This document shows, piece after piece, positions 1 through 9,261 of a DNA stretch of 42,881 nt. The DNA lies in assembly GCA_937871505.1 (NCBI GenBank), contig CALMPF010000039.1:1-42881 (forward strand), given 5' to 3'. The stretch comes from an uncultured Planctomycetia bacterium (GTDB taxonomy: Bacteria; Planctomycetota; Phycisphaerae; Phycisphaerales; SM1A02). The notes under the pieces are model-generated. The model was not told the origin of the DNA. It saw only the letters and a list, made by a program, of their open reading frames with translations, and searched no databases. A program made the position numbers and the translations under genes. Position 1 is the first letter of the stretch; each line of letters opens with the position of its first letter.

Positions 1-2
1 AA

Positions 3-390
3 GTGCATGGCCAGTTCGGCGGCCCGCGCCCGTGCATGGCCAGTCCGGCGGTCCCGGCGCGTGGCAGGTCCGGTAGTTCCGGCATGCTCCACAGGTGCAT
101 GGCCAGTCCCGGCGTGCAGGTGCATGGCCAGTCCCGGCGTGGCCGAGCAGAGCTCCCGAGATGGCCAGGCGCGGCTCGCTTCGCAAGTGCATGGCCAGTT
201 CGGCGGTCCGCGCAAGTGCATGGCCAGTTCGGCGGCCCGCGCCCGTGCATGGCCAGTTCGGCGGTCCCCTCGCTTCACAAGTGCATGGCCAGTTCGGCGC
301 TTCCTCGCGGCTCGCTTCGCAAGTGCATGGCCGGTTCGGCGGCCCGCGCCCGTGCATGGCCAGTCCGGCGGTCCGATGGTGCCGGTCCGT
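3..390. repeat. Repeat array A (GTGCATGGCC family)
   Basis: Ten copies of GTGCATGGCC begin at 3, 32, 95, 120, 187, 216, 245, 281, 323 and 352. Most continue as AGTTCGGCGG or AGTCCGGCGG. Several are spaced exactly 29 bp apart and others 25 to 67 bp. A second short element, CGCGGCTCGCTTCGCA, precedes two of the copies (about 171 and 307). The motif is the reverse complement of the one in arrays B, C and D. Frames are open on both strands, but the encoded peptides only repeat the motif, so I call no gene. The array may extend leftwards beyond the window. Confidence 0.9.
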
Positions 391-557
391 GGCCAGGCCG
401 CCGGCTCCTTCGCGGGTGCGGGGTCGGCCCGGTGGTTTGGGAAGTGCATCCGCGCGTGAGTTGGATGACCGCAACGGGGCGAAGCAAGCCCGTTGCTTCG
501 CGACGGCAGTCCCTTGGGGGACCTCAAGTGCATTGGCGGGCCGGAACGGGTTAGAGC

Positions 558-678
558 GATCAGGGGAGCGATGAGGATTCAGGTCGCGCGCCGAGGCGTG
601 CACTCGAAGGCCGAACTCTCGACGCTGGCGACGATCGGGGAGCGATGAGGATGCTGGTGTCGCACCGAGACGTGCACC
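558..678. repeat. Direct duplication, about 75 bp period
   Basis: Two diverged copies start at 558 and 633. Both contain GGGGAGCGATGAGGAT, then a variable part, then GAGRCGTGCAC or GAGGCGTGCAC. No coding role is evident. Confidence 0.7.
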
Positions 679-1091
679 TTCCGAGGACCGCTCTGGCAGC
701 CTGTGGCGAACGTCATTCGGGCTGCGGACGAGCGGACAGGCGAACCTCGTCGTCGCCGCAACTCGCCGGCATCACTGCGGATACTGCTTCGTCGCGGCTC
801 CTCGATCTTCGCCTCCCCGCTCGCCCTCGCCTACAAAGCACTTTCGCCACGAGCTGCTGGGGGAGACGCGCGCCGTGCAAATCGAGCGCGAGCCCCGCGC
901 CGGATCGTCACAGCCGGTCGGCCCGGAGACTCCATGGAGACTTGCCCCGCTTCAGAGGTGCGTGGGGGACGACGTGTCCGTGCTCGTCCGCGCCGCCATC
1001 GACCATGAACACTCGCCCTGCTTCACAGGTGACTGCCGGACGCCCGATCCGACATCAACCCGTCCGGTGACGCAGGCTCTCGGGCGCCAAC

Positions 1092-1290
1092 CTCCCCGCT
1101 CCAGTCTCCACGCCCCGAGCTCCACGCCCCGAGCTCCCGGCTCCACGCTCCCGGCTCCAAGCTCCGCGATCTGCGCTCCGGATCGACCGGCTCGAGGTCG
1201 CGGTCTCGACTCACGGGACCGGCGCGGTCGATCGAACCCACGCGTCTCTCCGGATCGACCGACTCGGGGTCGCGGTCGTGAGTCACGGCC
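1092..1290. repeat. Simple CTCC-rich repeats and a 72-bp duplication
   Basis: From 1092 to 1165 short units such as GCTCCACGCCCCGA and GCTCCCGGCTCCA are repeated in tandem. From 1176 a block beginning CTCCGGATCGACCG recurs at 1248, giving a 72-bp period. The block lies in gene-free DNA. Confidence 0.7.
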
Positions 1291-1611
1291 TTCGAGCGCG
1301 GCTCATCGCGGCTCGCCGGTGAGAAAGGGCTGCCGACGCCGCGAGAGGCGTGGGTCGAGGACCTGCCCCTGATCGACGTCGGCCGCCGGTGATTCACAGC
1401 ATTCGGCGCAGCGGGCGGGAGATCCCGGGCGTCCACACGCCCGGCCTCGGCGGAGGGCGAACCGCTCCGTGCCCACCTCTCGAGCTTCCCCGGCCGAGCG
1501 AGCGGCGCGGCTCGCGGCGTGATCGCGGTCATGGGGCCGGAGGACTTCGGCGGTCGTGACGACCGCTGGCGCGGGTGCCGGAGGCGTTCGACTTCGCTGC
1601 TACCCTCGCGC

Positions 1612-2496
1612 GTGCCCTCTCAGGACGAGCCTCGGCGCCATCGCTTCGGGCGGGCGATGCGCCTTGCGGGTCGCGGCGCCTTTGCCGCGGTCTTCGATGC
1701 GAAGGTCAGACGCGGTGCGGGGCCGCTGGTGATCTATGCGGCGCCGAACGAGCTGGGGCATCCGCGGCTGGGGCTCTCGGTCGGGCGGCGCGTGGGCAAC
1801 GCGGTGCGCCGCAACCGCATCAAGCGGCTGCTTCGAGAGGCGCTTCGACTCGCGCAGCATGAGCTCCCCGGCTCGCTCGATCTCCTCGTCGTCGTCAAGC
1901 CGCATGACCCGCTGACGCTTGAGCGCTACCGCAGCCTGCTGCTCGGCGCCGCGCGCGGGCTGGCTGACGCCTGGCGCAGGGACCGTTCGCCTCCCACAGG
2001 GCACGCGGAGTCGGCACGCTCGTCGTCCACCGGACCCGGCTCGCCACCGCCTTCCCGGGACGCACAGTCAGAACCAGATCCGCCGCGGCGCGGTGCGAGC
2101 GAGGATCATCCGAAGCCCATGGCGAGCGCCGCGCTTCCGCAGCGCCACGCAGGCGTGAACGTCCCGCGCTGCGGGTCGCTCCAGCCCGACGTGGCGGCGA
2201 CCCGCCCGACGTCCCCCGCGCGGCCCGTCGAGCCGCTCCCGGCGAGCGCCTCCCTCTCCGCACGCTCTCGAACGGCGCGGCCGATCGCGAGGCTCCTCAT
2301 CGCTTCGGTGCGGGGATACCAGCGCACCCTCGCCTTGGTGCTGGGCGGGCAGTGCCGCTTCTCGCCGACCTGTTCGGAGTATGCCATCGAGGCGCTCGAC
2401 CGGCACGGCGCCGTGCGCGGGGCATGGCTCGCCCTTCGCCGCATTGGACGATGCAATCCGTGGGGACCCTCCGGCGACGATCCCGTTCCGCGCTGA
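1612..2496 (+). CDS. rnpA-yidD: RNase P protein component fused in frame to YidD
   Basis: One uninterrupted frame carries two proteins that are normally separate neighbours. Residues about 9-118 are RnpA, the protein subunit of RNase P that helps the catalytic RNA trim tRNA 5' ends. They contain the RNR-type motif RVGNAVRRNRIKRLLREA. Residues about 222-294 are YidD, a small membrane-associated factor aiding YidC-dependent insertion, recognised by CRFSPTCSEYAIEALDRHGA and CNPWGPSGDDP. A Ser/Pro/Arg-rich linker of about 100 residues joins them. The GTG at 1612 is chosen because RnpA homology begins soon after; an in-frame ATG at 1519 adds a low-complexity stretch. No strong ribosome site was found. 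In-frame ATG 2119 or GTG 2308 could start YidD separately. yidC does not follow, and the next gene begins 154 bp downstream. Confidence 0.85.
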   Translation: MPSQDEPRRHRFGRAMRLAGRGAFAAVFDAKVRRGAGPLVIYAAPNELGHPRLGLSVGRRVGNAVRRNRIKRLLREALRLAQHELPGSLDLLVVVKPHDPLTLERYRSLLLGAARGLADAWRRDRSPPTGHAESARSSSTGPGSPPPSRDAQSEPDPPRRGASEDHPKPMASAALPQRHAGVNVPRCGSLQPDVAATRPTSPARPVEPLPASASLSARSRTARPIARLLIASVRGYQRTLALVLGGQCRFSPTCSEYAIEALDRHGAVRGAWLALRRIGRCNPWGPSGDDPVPR

Positions 2497-2650
2497 GGCG
2501 CGTTCCGGAGACGGCGGCCATCGCGCGACAAGCGCGCAGCGGCCTCGGCGCTCGGGCGGCGCGTTGCCCCGCGCCGCCTTCCGACGCACCAGCGCGACGC
2601 CGAGACTTCCGGGGCGCAGCCCCCGGCATCCTGATACGCTCGCCGGAGCC

Positions 2651-3352
2651 ATGACTTCGATCGAACCGCGCCGCGTCCCGGCGATTCTCGCCATCGGCCG
2701 CAACTACGCCGAGCATGCCCGCGAGATGGGAGCCTCCGCACCCGAGGCGCCGCCGCCGCATCCGATGGTCTTCATGAAGAACCCCGCTGCGATCATCGGT
2801 GACGGCGAAACGATCATCATCCCCCGCTGCTGCGCCGATCCCGACAGCGGCGGGCCGGAGCAGGTCGACTACGAGGGCGAGCTCGCGGTCATCATCGGCC
2901 GGGCATGCCGCGACGCGACGGAGCGCAGCGCGCTGGGCTTCGTCGGCGGCTACGCCGCCGCCAACGACGTCTCGGCGCGGTGGTGGCAACGGCACGGCTC
3001 CGGCGGCCAGTTCTGCCGCGGCAAGAGCTTCGACACCTTCTGTCCCATCGGCCCGGTGAAGCCCGCCGGCGAGGTTGCCGATCCCTCGACCCTGCGCATC
3101 GTCGTCCGGCTCGGGACGGAGGTCGTCCAGGAAGACTCGACCGCGAACATGCTCTTTCCCGTGCCCCGACTGATCGCGGAGCTCTCGCGCGGAACGACGC
3201 TCCTGCCCGGGACGGTGATCCTGACCGGCACGCCCGCAGGCGTGGGCTCTGCGCGGAAGCCGCCGCGCTGGCTGCGCGCAGGCGACGTGGTCGAGGTCGC
3301 CATCGAGGGCGTCGGACGCGTGAGGAACTCCGTCGCGGCCGAAGCCGGGTAG
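2651..3352 (+). CDS. Fumarylacetoacetate hydrolase (FAH) family protein
   Basis: The 233-residue protein has the compact FAH fold seen in acylpyruvases and 2-hydroxyhepta-diene-dioate isomerases/hydratases, which cleave or isomerise beta-keto acids using a divalent metal. It begins AILAIGRNYAEHAREMG, the usual N-terminal FAHD1-like segment. Metal ligands are expected in VDYEGELAVIIGR (two Glu) and ANDVSAR (Asp). The C-terminal LTGTPAGVG motif and a final ...GDVVEVAIEGVGRVRN segment are also typical. The ATG at 2651 fits the family N terminus. The substrate cannot be read from the sequence. The gene is cytosolic, the last on this strand before the convergent operon, and 154 bp after the rnpA-yidD stop. 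Confidence 0.88.
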   Translation: MTSIEPRRVPAILAIGRNYAEHAREMGASAPEAPPPHPMVFMKNPAAIIGDGETIIIPRCCADPDSGGPEQVDYEGELAVIIGRACRDATERSALGFVGGYAAANDVSARWWQRHGSGGQFCRGKSFDTFCPIGPVKPAGEVADPSTLRIVVRLGTEVVQEDSTANMLFPVPRLIAELSRGTTLLPGTVILTGTPAGVGSARKPPRWLRAGDVVEVAIEGVGRVRNSVAAEAG

Positions 3353-3509
3353 CGCCGTGACCCCGCCTCGGCGCCCGCATCGCCCGAGTGCGTCAACCAG
3401 CCTGAATCTGCGGGTAGAGCCGGCGATCGATCCACCGCGCGGCGCCGCGCGCAGCCGGCGCATCGGCATCCGCATCGGCGCACCCGCCGCCCATCGGCGC
3501 AGCCGCCGC

Positions 3510-5735
3510 TCAGCGGCGTTCGAAGGTGCTCCGGTCCTGCTGCTGCGACTCGCGCCGACGCGCGGCCTCGGCGCGCTGGACGCGGTACTCCTCCATCCCG
3601 GGAGGCTCGAGGAAGACGGTGTCGAAGCCGCGGGCCAGCGAGAGCGGATCTCGCTCGTATTCGGCCGCCAGCAGCGCCCGGACTTCGTCGTAGACCATGC
3701 GCTGCTGCGCCTCGTTCACGCGCGAGTAGATGAAGAGCCGATCGAGCAGCGGCATCGTCGGATCGGTGAGCACCGCCATGAGGACGTTGCGGACGCTGTC
3801 GTCGAGCGAGCCGATCAGGGCGCCCAGCCGCGCCTCGCCGAACTTGTTGACGAAGTCGGTGTACATCGTCGACTTGAAGTACGTCGTGACCTGGTCGGCG
3901 AAGGTCATCGCATCGCGGAGCACCCGCTCGTTTCCGCCGAGGATGCCCTCGCGGAAGCCGCGCGTCAGCGCGGCGTAAACGTCGGTCCGGGCGACGTCGG
4001 GCTGGGCCTCGTACTCCTGATACGTCACCTCGTGCACGACGATGTCGATCGGACGGCGATAGAACCCGTGCGGCGGGATGCCTCCGCTGCCGTATCGGCG
4101 GTCGAGATCATCGAGGACGGCCTGGGCTCCCTCGATGTCGCCTGCGCGGTAGAGCTCGCGCAGCGCCTGCTTCATGAAGTTCTCATGGAAGTTCGTGAAG
4201 CTGTCCCCGCCGCCTCCGCGCGTCCCGTAGTAGCGGTCGTACAGGATGGCGAAGTAGCGATCGATCACCTTGATCCAGCGCACGTCGCTGAGCCGACCCG
4301 GGTTGTCGTTGGAGAACGGATCGACCGACATGAGGCCGGACCGCGCGAGCGCCTGCATCGCCTGGATCTGGAGCCGGTCGTTGTTGAGGATCTTGTAGAC
4401 GTCCTCCTCGTCCTCGTAACGCTTGGTGCCGAACTGGCTCCCCCGCCGGGAGAAGAAGAGCGCGTGGGACTGCGGGTGGCGCCAGTCGAGCGGCCCGAGG
4501 TCGCGGGTGTACTCGAACATCAGCCGCGGGTCCATGTTGAACTCGTCCAGCAGCGCCCGCTTGCGCAGGTGCGCCAGGAGCACGCGCCATGCGTTGGCGA
4601 ACTCCGGATCCTGACCGATGGCCTCGAACGTCCTGAAGACCGGGTCGTTGGCGAGGAAGACCTGGCGCAGGCCGAGAAGCTGCGCATAGCGCGAGGTCGC
4701 CACCGAGGCCCAGCGGCCGTAGTTGGCGAGAAACTCGCGATCCGGCCGGAAGCGGAACTTGGGGCCGAACGGCTCGAGATCGCGCTCGAGCCGCTGGACG
4801 AGCTCGGCGACGCGCGGCTCCCCGGCGAAGGCGGGAATCAGCTCGCCGCGATCCGCCTCGAGCCGGCGGAGGCGGCGGAGCGCGTCGTCGCCGCCGTCGA
4901 CCGCCTGCACGAGACGGCGGAGCTCTGCGGCCGCCGCCGGGGAGATCCCGAGGGAGTCGATCGTCGGCCGAAGCAGGTCGATCGTCTCGCGGCCGGTCAT
5001 CCGGCGGTTCTCTCGCTCCCGGACCCGATCGACCTGCGGCTGGAGCACCTCGATCAGCCGCGCGACCGCATCGACGGGAACGGTCAGCGCCGGGCGCCCC
5101 CGGATGGCCTCGGCCATCGTCGCGGGCGCATCGGCGATCTCGCGCATCCACTCCGCCCGCTCCGCGTGCGTCACCGGGGGCGGACCGAGCAGCAGATGCC
5201 ACTCGCGGGCGAACTCGCGCTTGTAGAACAGATGGGCGTCGTCGGCGACGCCATCGAGCTTGTGGGCGAACCAGAAGGCGAGCTCCTTGTGGAGCACGAC
5301 GTCGTTGGGGTTGTAGCGGAGTCCTCGCTCGCGGACGAGGCGGATCCCGGCATTGACCCACTCCCACCGCTCTTCGGGGGTGTTGGTCATCACCGAGATG
5401 TTGTACGCCATGTTGTGGCCGAGGAACGCCCAGACCTCGGGGAAGCGCGGCTGGAGCTTCGTGATCAGCTCCGAGTCGGTCAGGATCTCGTAGAAGAGCC
5501 CCTCCTGCTTGCGCGCGTTGACCTTCAGCCAGAGGTAGTTGACGATCAGCCCGCGGAGGGCGCCGATCGCGGTTCCGAGCTGGACGATCGGCGGCGCGCC
5601 CGCGATGGCGTCGTCGGTGTAGCGCAGCGTCGCATCCTCGGCCATGCGCGTCAGCCGCGGAACGAGCGTCCCGCCGAGGGCGGTGGCTGCGATGACGGCG
5701 GCGAGCGCAATGGCCTGGATGGTGCGTGGGCTCAT
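3510..5735 (-). CDS. Membrane-anchored conserved protein of unknown function, helical repeat-like
   Basis: I do not recognise a named family. The 741-residue product starts MSPRTIQAIALAAVIAATALGG, a single N-terminal membrane anchor or uncleaved signal, so most of it should lie outside the cytoplasm. The body is helix-rich and resembles tetratricopeptide-like proteins seen in planctomycetes: LQPRFPEVWAFLGHNMAYN, NTPEERWEWVNAGIRLVRE and YNPNDVVLHKELAFWFAHKL. An upstream in-frame ATG at 5846 adds 37 Pro/Arg-rich residues; I prefer 5735 because the anchor follows at once. It is the last gene of the HflK-HflC-SPFH-ABC operon, 218 bp after the permease stop, which suggests it serves the same envelope system. 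That role is inference from position only. Confidence 0.75.
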   Translation of the reverse strand: MSPRTIQAIALAAVIAATALGGTLVPRLTRMAEDATLRYTDDAIAGAPPIVQLGTAIGALRGLIVNYLWLKVNARKQEGLFYEILTDSELITKLQPRFPEVWAFLGHNMAYNISVMTNTPEERWEWVNAGIRLVRERGLRYNPNDVVLHKELAFWFAHKLDGVADDAHLFYKREFAREWHLLLGPPPVTHAERAEWMREIADAPATMAEAIRGRPALTVPVDAVARLIEVLQPQVDRVRERENRRMTGRETIDLLRPTIDSLGISPAAAAELRRLVQAVDGGDDALRRLRRLEADRGELIPAFAGEPRVAELVQRLERDLEPFGPKFRFRPDREFLANYGRWASVATSRYAQLLGLRQVFLANDPVFRTFEAIGQDPEFANAWRVLLAHLRKRALLDEFNMDPRLMFEYTRDLGPLDWRHPQSHALFFSRRGSQFGTKRYEDEEDVYKILNNDRLQIQAMQALARSGLMSVDPFSNDNPGRLSDVRWIKVIDRYFAILYDRYYGTRGGGGDSFTNFHENFMKQALRELYRAGDIEGAQAVLDDLDRRYGSGGIPPHGFYRRPIDIVVHEVTYQEYEAQPDVARTDVYAALTRGFREGILGGNERVLRDAMTFADQVTTYFKSTMYTDFVNKFGEARLGALIGSLDDSVRNVLMAVLTDPTMPLLDRLFIYSRVNEAQQRMVYDEVRALLAAEYERDPLSLARGFDTVFLEPPGMEEYRVQRAEAARRRESQQQDRSTFERR

Positions 5736-5953
5736 CGATCGGCTTGGGGGACGGGGTCGTGTCTCGGCGAGCCTCGGAGGAGCCGGCTCGAAGCGAGGCT
5801 GGGTCGGAGGGTCGCGGCCGGGAGGGTCGCGAGGCCGGCGGGTCAAGGGGTACGCGGGCGGAGCGGCATTGGATCGGGATCGGAGCGGGATCGGTCGGAC
5901 GCGGCCGGGGACGGCCGCGCCACCGGCCGATTCGGGCGGCGCCGTCCCCGCGC

Positions 5954-7987
5954 TCAGCCGTGGCCGCTGTAGATCGCCAGCTCCTTCCGGCGGAAGATGA
6001 GCCAGCCGAGGAGCATCGCCAATCCGCTCCAGAGCAGGCCGATGATCAGCAGTCCGTTGAGGATCTCGCGTCCCGGCACGACGCGCCCTTGCACCAGCGC
6101 CTCGGTCGGGCGGAGGCGTCCGAAGGAGCGGAGCATGAACTCGGCGCCCTGGGCGATCCCATAGACGGCGATCTGGTCGAGCCGCCAGTTGTCGTCGATC
6201 GACCAGTACTCGAGGCTCTGCGCCAGGAACGGCGCCATGCTCCCGACCGCGAAGATGCTGAAGGAGAGGATGCAGGCGACCGGGAAGCTGAGGAAGGTCG
6301 CCGAGCAGACCGCGAGCATCGCGAGGAACGCCAGCTTCATCCAGACCACGAAGATCGCGCGGGCGAAGTTGGTCTCGAACTCCGCGACCTTGTAGAGCAG
6401 CTCGAGGTCCTTTGCGTCGAAGCTGATCGTGTAGCGGGCCGGGGCCGGGTTCCCCTCCTGGTCCAGCCCGACGTTCCAGATCGTCAGGGAGACCGTCCCG
6501 TCGTCGCGGACGACGCTCGCGGGGACCGTCAGGACGTGCGCCTGCGCCGGGACGTAGAGCCGGTAGATCGGCGGCTCGAAGCCGTCGAACTCGAAGATCA
6601 CCGGGTGGGTCTCATGCGCGTCCGAACGGCCGCAATAGAAGAGGTAGCGCAGCGTCAGCGGGGCGTCGAGACGCCTGGCCGACTCGAGGCCGGGGAAGAC
6701 GAACGTGCGGCTCTCCCCCGCTCCGATGGTCCGCTGCCGCTGGAGATGCTCGGTCTGGATCGGCAGCGCCAGCGAGCGGCGGATGTCGTCGCGCGTCCGC
6801 TGCCCGCTCTCGATCTCCGCCTGGAGCATCGCGTCGGAGTCGATCTTCATGTCGACGCGCGAGAGCAGCTCCTCGCGGTTCAGGCGCGTGTAGACCGGCA
6901 TCGAGTTCGCCCGCGCCGTCAGCACCTGGTCGCGGACGGCGGCCGCGTCGAGCATGTCCGCCGCCGGGCGCGTGCGCAGGTACTGGACGAAGACGAAGAT
7001 CGAGATCCCGCAGACCACCAGCAGCACCGCGTTCAGGGCGGCGATCCCGATGAACTTGCCGAAGATGTACTGGGCGCGCCCGATCGGCTTGGTGAAGAGC
7101 TGCCAGATCTGCCGGTCGCGGATCTCGAAGGCCACCGTGGCGCAGCCGAGCAGGAGCGTCATGCAGGCGGCGGCGACATAGGTCAGGGTGAGGCTGCGGC
7201 TGATGAAGGTCTGGATCTGGTAGCGCAGCGGCTGTTCCGGCGAGATCCACAGCGGGATCAGCGGCAGCAGCACCAGCAGCGCCACGATGAACCCGAGCGA
7301 GACGCGCAGCCGCAGCGACTCCTTGACCACGGTGTGCGCCACGGCCAGCGGCCGCACCCGCCAGTCCAGCGCCGCGAGCGTCAGCCGCACCAGCAGCACG
7401 AAGCTGAAGGTCAGGAGGCCGATGCCCGCGATCCCCACCACCGCGCCGGTCTGTCCGGCAAGGTGGAAGGGCGTCGCAGCCAGGACCGTGCCGACGAGCA
7501 CCAGCAGGAACGGGAACGTCAGCCCCAGCCAGACGACGAGCTGGAACCAGATCACCAGCAGCGCCGCCATCAGCCAGAGCGTCCCCGATCGCTCGAGGAG
7601 GAACTCCGGCACGAAGCGCGGACGCTCGTCCGCGATCATCAGCTCGACGAGCCGGGCCGGGGCGTTGACCTCTCCGGAGGCGTCGAAGAGCAGGTCCCCG
7701 AGGGCGGTGATCTCCTGACCGCCGTAACTTCGTCCATCGAGCTCGATCGTGCCGAAGTCACGAAGCCTCACCGCCGCGGGATCGGAAGTCGCGAGGCTGC
7801 GACCCTCGATCGCCGCGATCAGCCGATCGCGCGTGCCCGTGAACGAGCTCGCGGCGATGGTCGCGGGAACCACGACGGCGAGCGAGAGAATCAGCGCGGC
7901 GCAGGCCAGCGCGACGCGGACGCCCAGGCGCCGCTGGAGAAGATCCAGCCGCCGATAGATCTCATTGAGTCGTCGCAGCACGGTCAC
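5954..7987 (-). CDS. ABC-2 type transporter permease
   Basis: This 677-residue integral membrane protein is the likely channel partner of the ATPase encoded just before it. Hydrophobic segments lie near residues 23-45, 137-171, 182-207, 230-248, 265-287, 312-337, 535-587 and 645-668. The conserved ABC-2 coupling segment FEIRDRQIWQLFTKPIGR followed by YIFGKFIG lies near residues 287-315 and matches the segment in the permease at 14486. A soluble extracytoplasmic region of roughly 200 residues lies between the middle and final membrane segments. The start is GTG at 7987, overlapping the ATPase stop as GTGA, so the two are probably translationally coupled. The substrate is unknown. Confidence 0.85.
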   Translation of the reverse strand: MTVLRRLNEIYRRLDLLQRRLGVRVALACAALILSLAVVVPATIAASSFTGTRDRLIAAIEGRSLATSDPAAVRLRDFGTIELDGRSYGGQEITALGDLLFDASGEVNAPARLVELMIADERPRFVPEFLLERSGTLWLMAALLVIWFQLVVWLGLTFPFLLVLVGTVLAATPFHLAGQTGAVVGIAGIGLLTFSFVLLVRLTLAALDWRVRPLAVAHTVVKESLRLRVSLGFIVALLVLLPLIPLWISPEQPLRYQIQTFISRSLTLTYVAAACMTLLLGCATVAFEIRDRQIWQLFTKPIGRAQYIFGKFIGIAALNAVLLVVCGISIFVFVQYLRTRPAADMLDAAAVRDQVLTARANSMPVYTRLNREELLSRVDMKIDSDAMLQAEIESGQRTRDDIRRSLALPIQTEHLQRQRTIGAGESRTFVFPGLESARRLDAPLTLRYLFYCGRSDAHETHPVIFEFDGFEPPIYRLYVPAQAHVLTVPASVVRDDGTVSLTIWNVGLDQEGNPAPARYTISFDAKDLELLYKVAEFETNFARAIFVVWMKLAFLAMLAVCSATFLSFPVACILSFSIFAVGSMAPFLAQSLEYWSIDDNWRLDQIAVYGIAQGAEFMLRSFGRLRPTEALVQGRVVPGREILNGLLIIGLLWSGLAMLLGWLIFRRKELAIYSGHG

Positions 7988-9261
7988 TCCTTGGGCTGGT
8001 CTCGCCGATCCTCGGCGCCATCGTTCTCAAGCAGTGACTCGATCAGGCCGGCGTCGACCTCCGGCGCCGCCGCCCCTGCGTCCCGCGCGCGGGGGGGCTG
8101 CGCTGCCAGGGGCTGCGGCGGACGGTCGGCGACGAGCGCGTCGAGCACCTCCGCCTTCGGCCCCGCCTCGGCCGCGGGCTTCTCGGCGGCCGCGCGGAGC
8201 CGCGCCGCCTTCGGCGCGTCGACGTCCTCGACGAGCGACCGGAGCAGCTCGTCGCCTTCGCCGCGCGCCCGCTCCTCCTCGCCCCGGAGGAACGCTGCGG
8301 TCGTCCCTCCGTGGAGCGCGCCGGACGTGGCGACCTGCTCCCGCCGCGCCTGCTCGACGATCTCCATGAAGAGATCCTCGAGTCGCTGGTGCGGCGCGCT
8401 GACGCGATCGATCGAGAGCCCTTCGGCCTCGAGCACGTGCTCGATCCGCGCGACGGTCTCCGGCCGGAGCCGCGGCGTCTGGATGACAGTCTTCTCGGTG
8501 TCGGCGAGCAGTTCCTCGGCGCTGCCCTGGGCGCGGATCTTCCCGCCGTAGAGCACGATCATCCGGTCGCAGACATCCTCGACGTCCGCAAGCAGGTGCG
8601 AGGAGAGGAGGATCGTCTTGCCGCGGCGCCCCAGCTCGAGGAGGAGATCCTTGACCTGGCGCGTGCCGATCGGATCGAGCCCCGACGTCGGCTCGTCGAG
8701 GATCAGCAGGTCGGGATCGTTGACCAGCGCCTGGGCGAGGCCGAGGCGCCGGGCCATGCCCTTCGAGAACTCCCCCACCGGCCGGTGCGCCACCTGCGAG
8801 AGGCCGACCATGTCGAGCAGCTCGTCGATCCGCCGCCGCCGCGTCGCGCGGTCGAGCTCGAAGAGCTTCCCGTAGTAGTCCAGCGTCTCGATCGGCGTGA
8901 GGAAGCGGTACATGTACGACTCCTCGGGGAGGTAGCCGATCCGCCGCTTCACCGCCACGTCGCTCGGAAGCCGACCGAAGACCAGCAGCCGGCCGGCGGT
9001 GACGTTGAGCAGGCCGAGGATCATCTTGATCGTCGTGCTCTTGCCGCTCCCGTTCGGTCCGAGCAGGCCGAAGATCTCGTGCTCCGCGATCGAGAAGTCG
9101 ATTCCGTCGACGGCGCGGGCCTTCTGGCGCATCCAGAAGTCGCGGAAGACGCGCACCAGACCCACCGCCTCGACGACCGTCTCGCCCGGGGCATGGCTCC
9201 GCGTCCCCGCTCGGCCGGTGCGGGTGGCGCGGAAGGCGGATGTCGCAGCGGGCATGTTCAT
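7984..9261 (-). CDS. ABC transporter ATP-binding protein
   Basis: The 425-residue cytoplasmic ATPase has Walker A GPNGSGKST (68-76), signature FSKGM (165-169), Walker B LLILDE (185-190) and the switch His at 222. Its arrangement matches the ABC-2/Nat-type exporters that pair with membrane permeases. The start is well supported: ATG at 9261 follows AGGAGG with suitable spacing and overlaps the preceding gene's stop as ATGA. Residues after about 310 form an extension rich in Ala, Arg and Glu, ending in an acidic tail, which is longer than usual for the family and of unknown role. Its end overlaps the permease start as GTGA. The preceding SPFH genes suggest the exporter works within a membrane microdomain (inference). 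Confidence 0.93.
   Translation of the reverse strand: MNMPAATSAFRATRTGRAGTRSHAPGETVVEAVGLVRVFRDFWMRQKARAVDGIDFSIAEHEIFGLLGPNGSGKSTTIKMILGLLNVTAGRLLVFGRLPSDVAVKRRIGYLPEESYMYRFLTPIETLDYYGKLFELDRATRRRRIDELLDMVGLSQVAHRPVGEFSKGMARRLGLAQALVNDPDLLILDEPTSGLDPIGTRQVKDLLLELGRRGKTILLSSHLLADVEDVCDRMIVLYGGKIRAQGSAEELLADTEKTVIQTPRLRPETVARIEHVLEAEGLSIDRVSAPHQRLEDLFMEIVEQARREQVATSGALHGGTTAAFLRGEEERARGEGDELLRSLVEDVDAPKAARLRAAAEKPAAEAGPKAEVLDALVADRPPQPLAAQPPRARDAGAAAPEVDAGLIESLLENDGAEDRRDQPKE

Larger units (their letters stand above)
391..1611. other. Gene-free stretch upstream of rnpA
   Basis: I see no recognisable gene here. The open frames are low-complexity Arg/Pro/Ser-rich strings that overlap on both strands. 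The rpmH (L34) gene that often precedes rnpA is absent. The stretch holds two local duplications, listed separately. The promoter of the rnpA frame should lie near its right end, but no clear -35/-10 pair is visible in this GC-rich DNA. Confidence 0.6.

Noticed and set aside
391..1611. rpmH (ribosomal protein L34) upstream of rnpA
   Set aside because: No frame contains the short, basic, conserved L34 sequence. The gene must be elsewhere.
3436..3451. Perfect 16-bp palindrome CGCGCGGCGCCGCGCG as a terminator
   Set aside because: It has no loop and no T-tract. It lies between convergent genes but could arise from the CG-rich composition alone.
3357..5972. 871-codon plus-strand open frame
   Set aside because: It is the antisense of the 3510-5735 gene. 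Its translation is Arg/Glu/Val-rich without domain similarity, while the minus strand has a membrane anchor and family-like segments.
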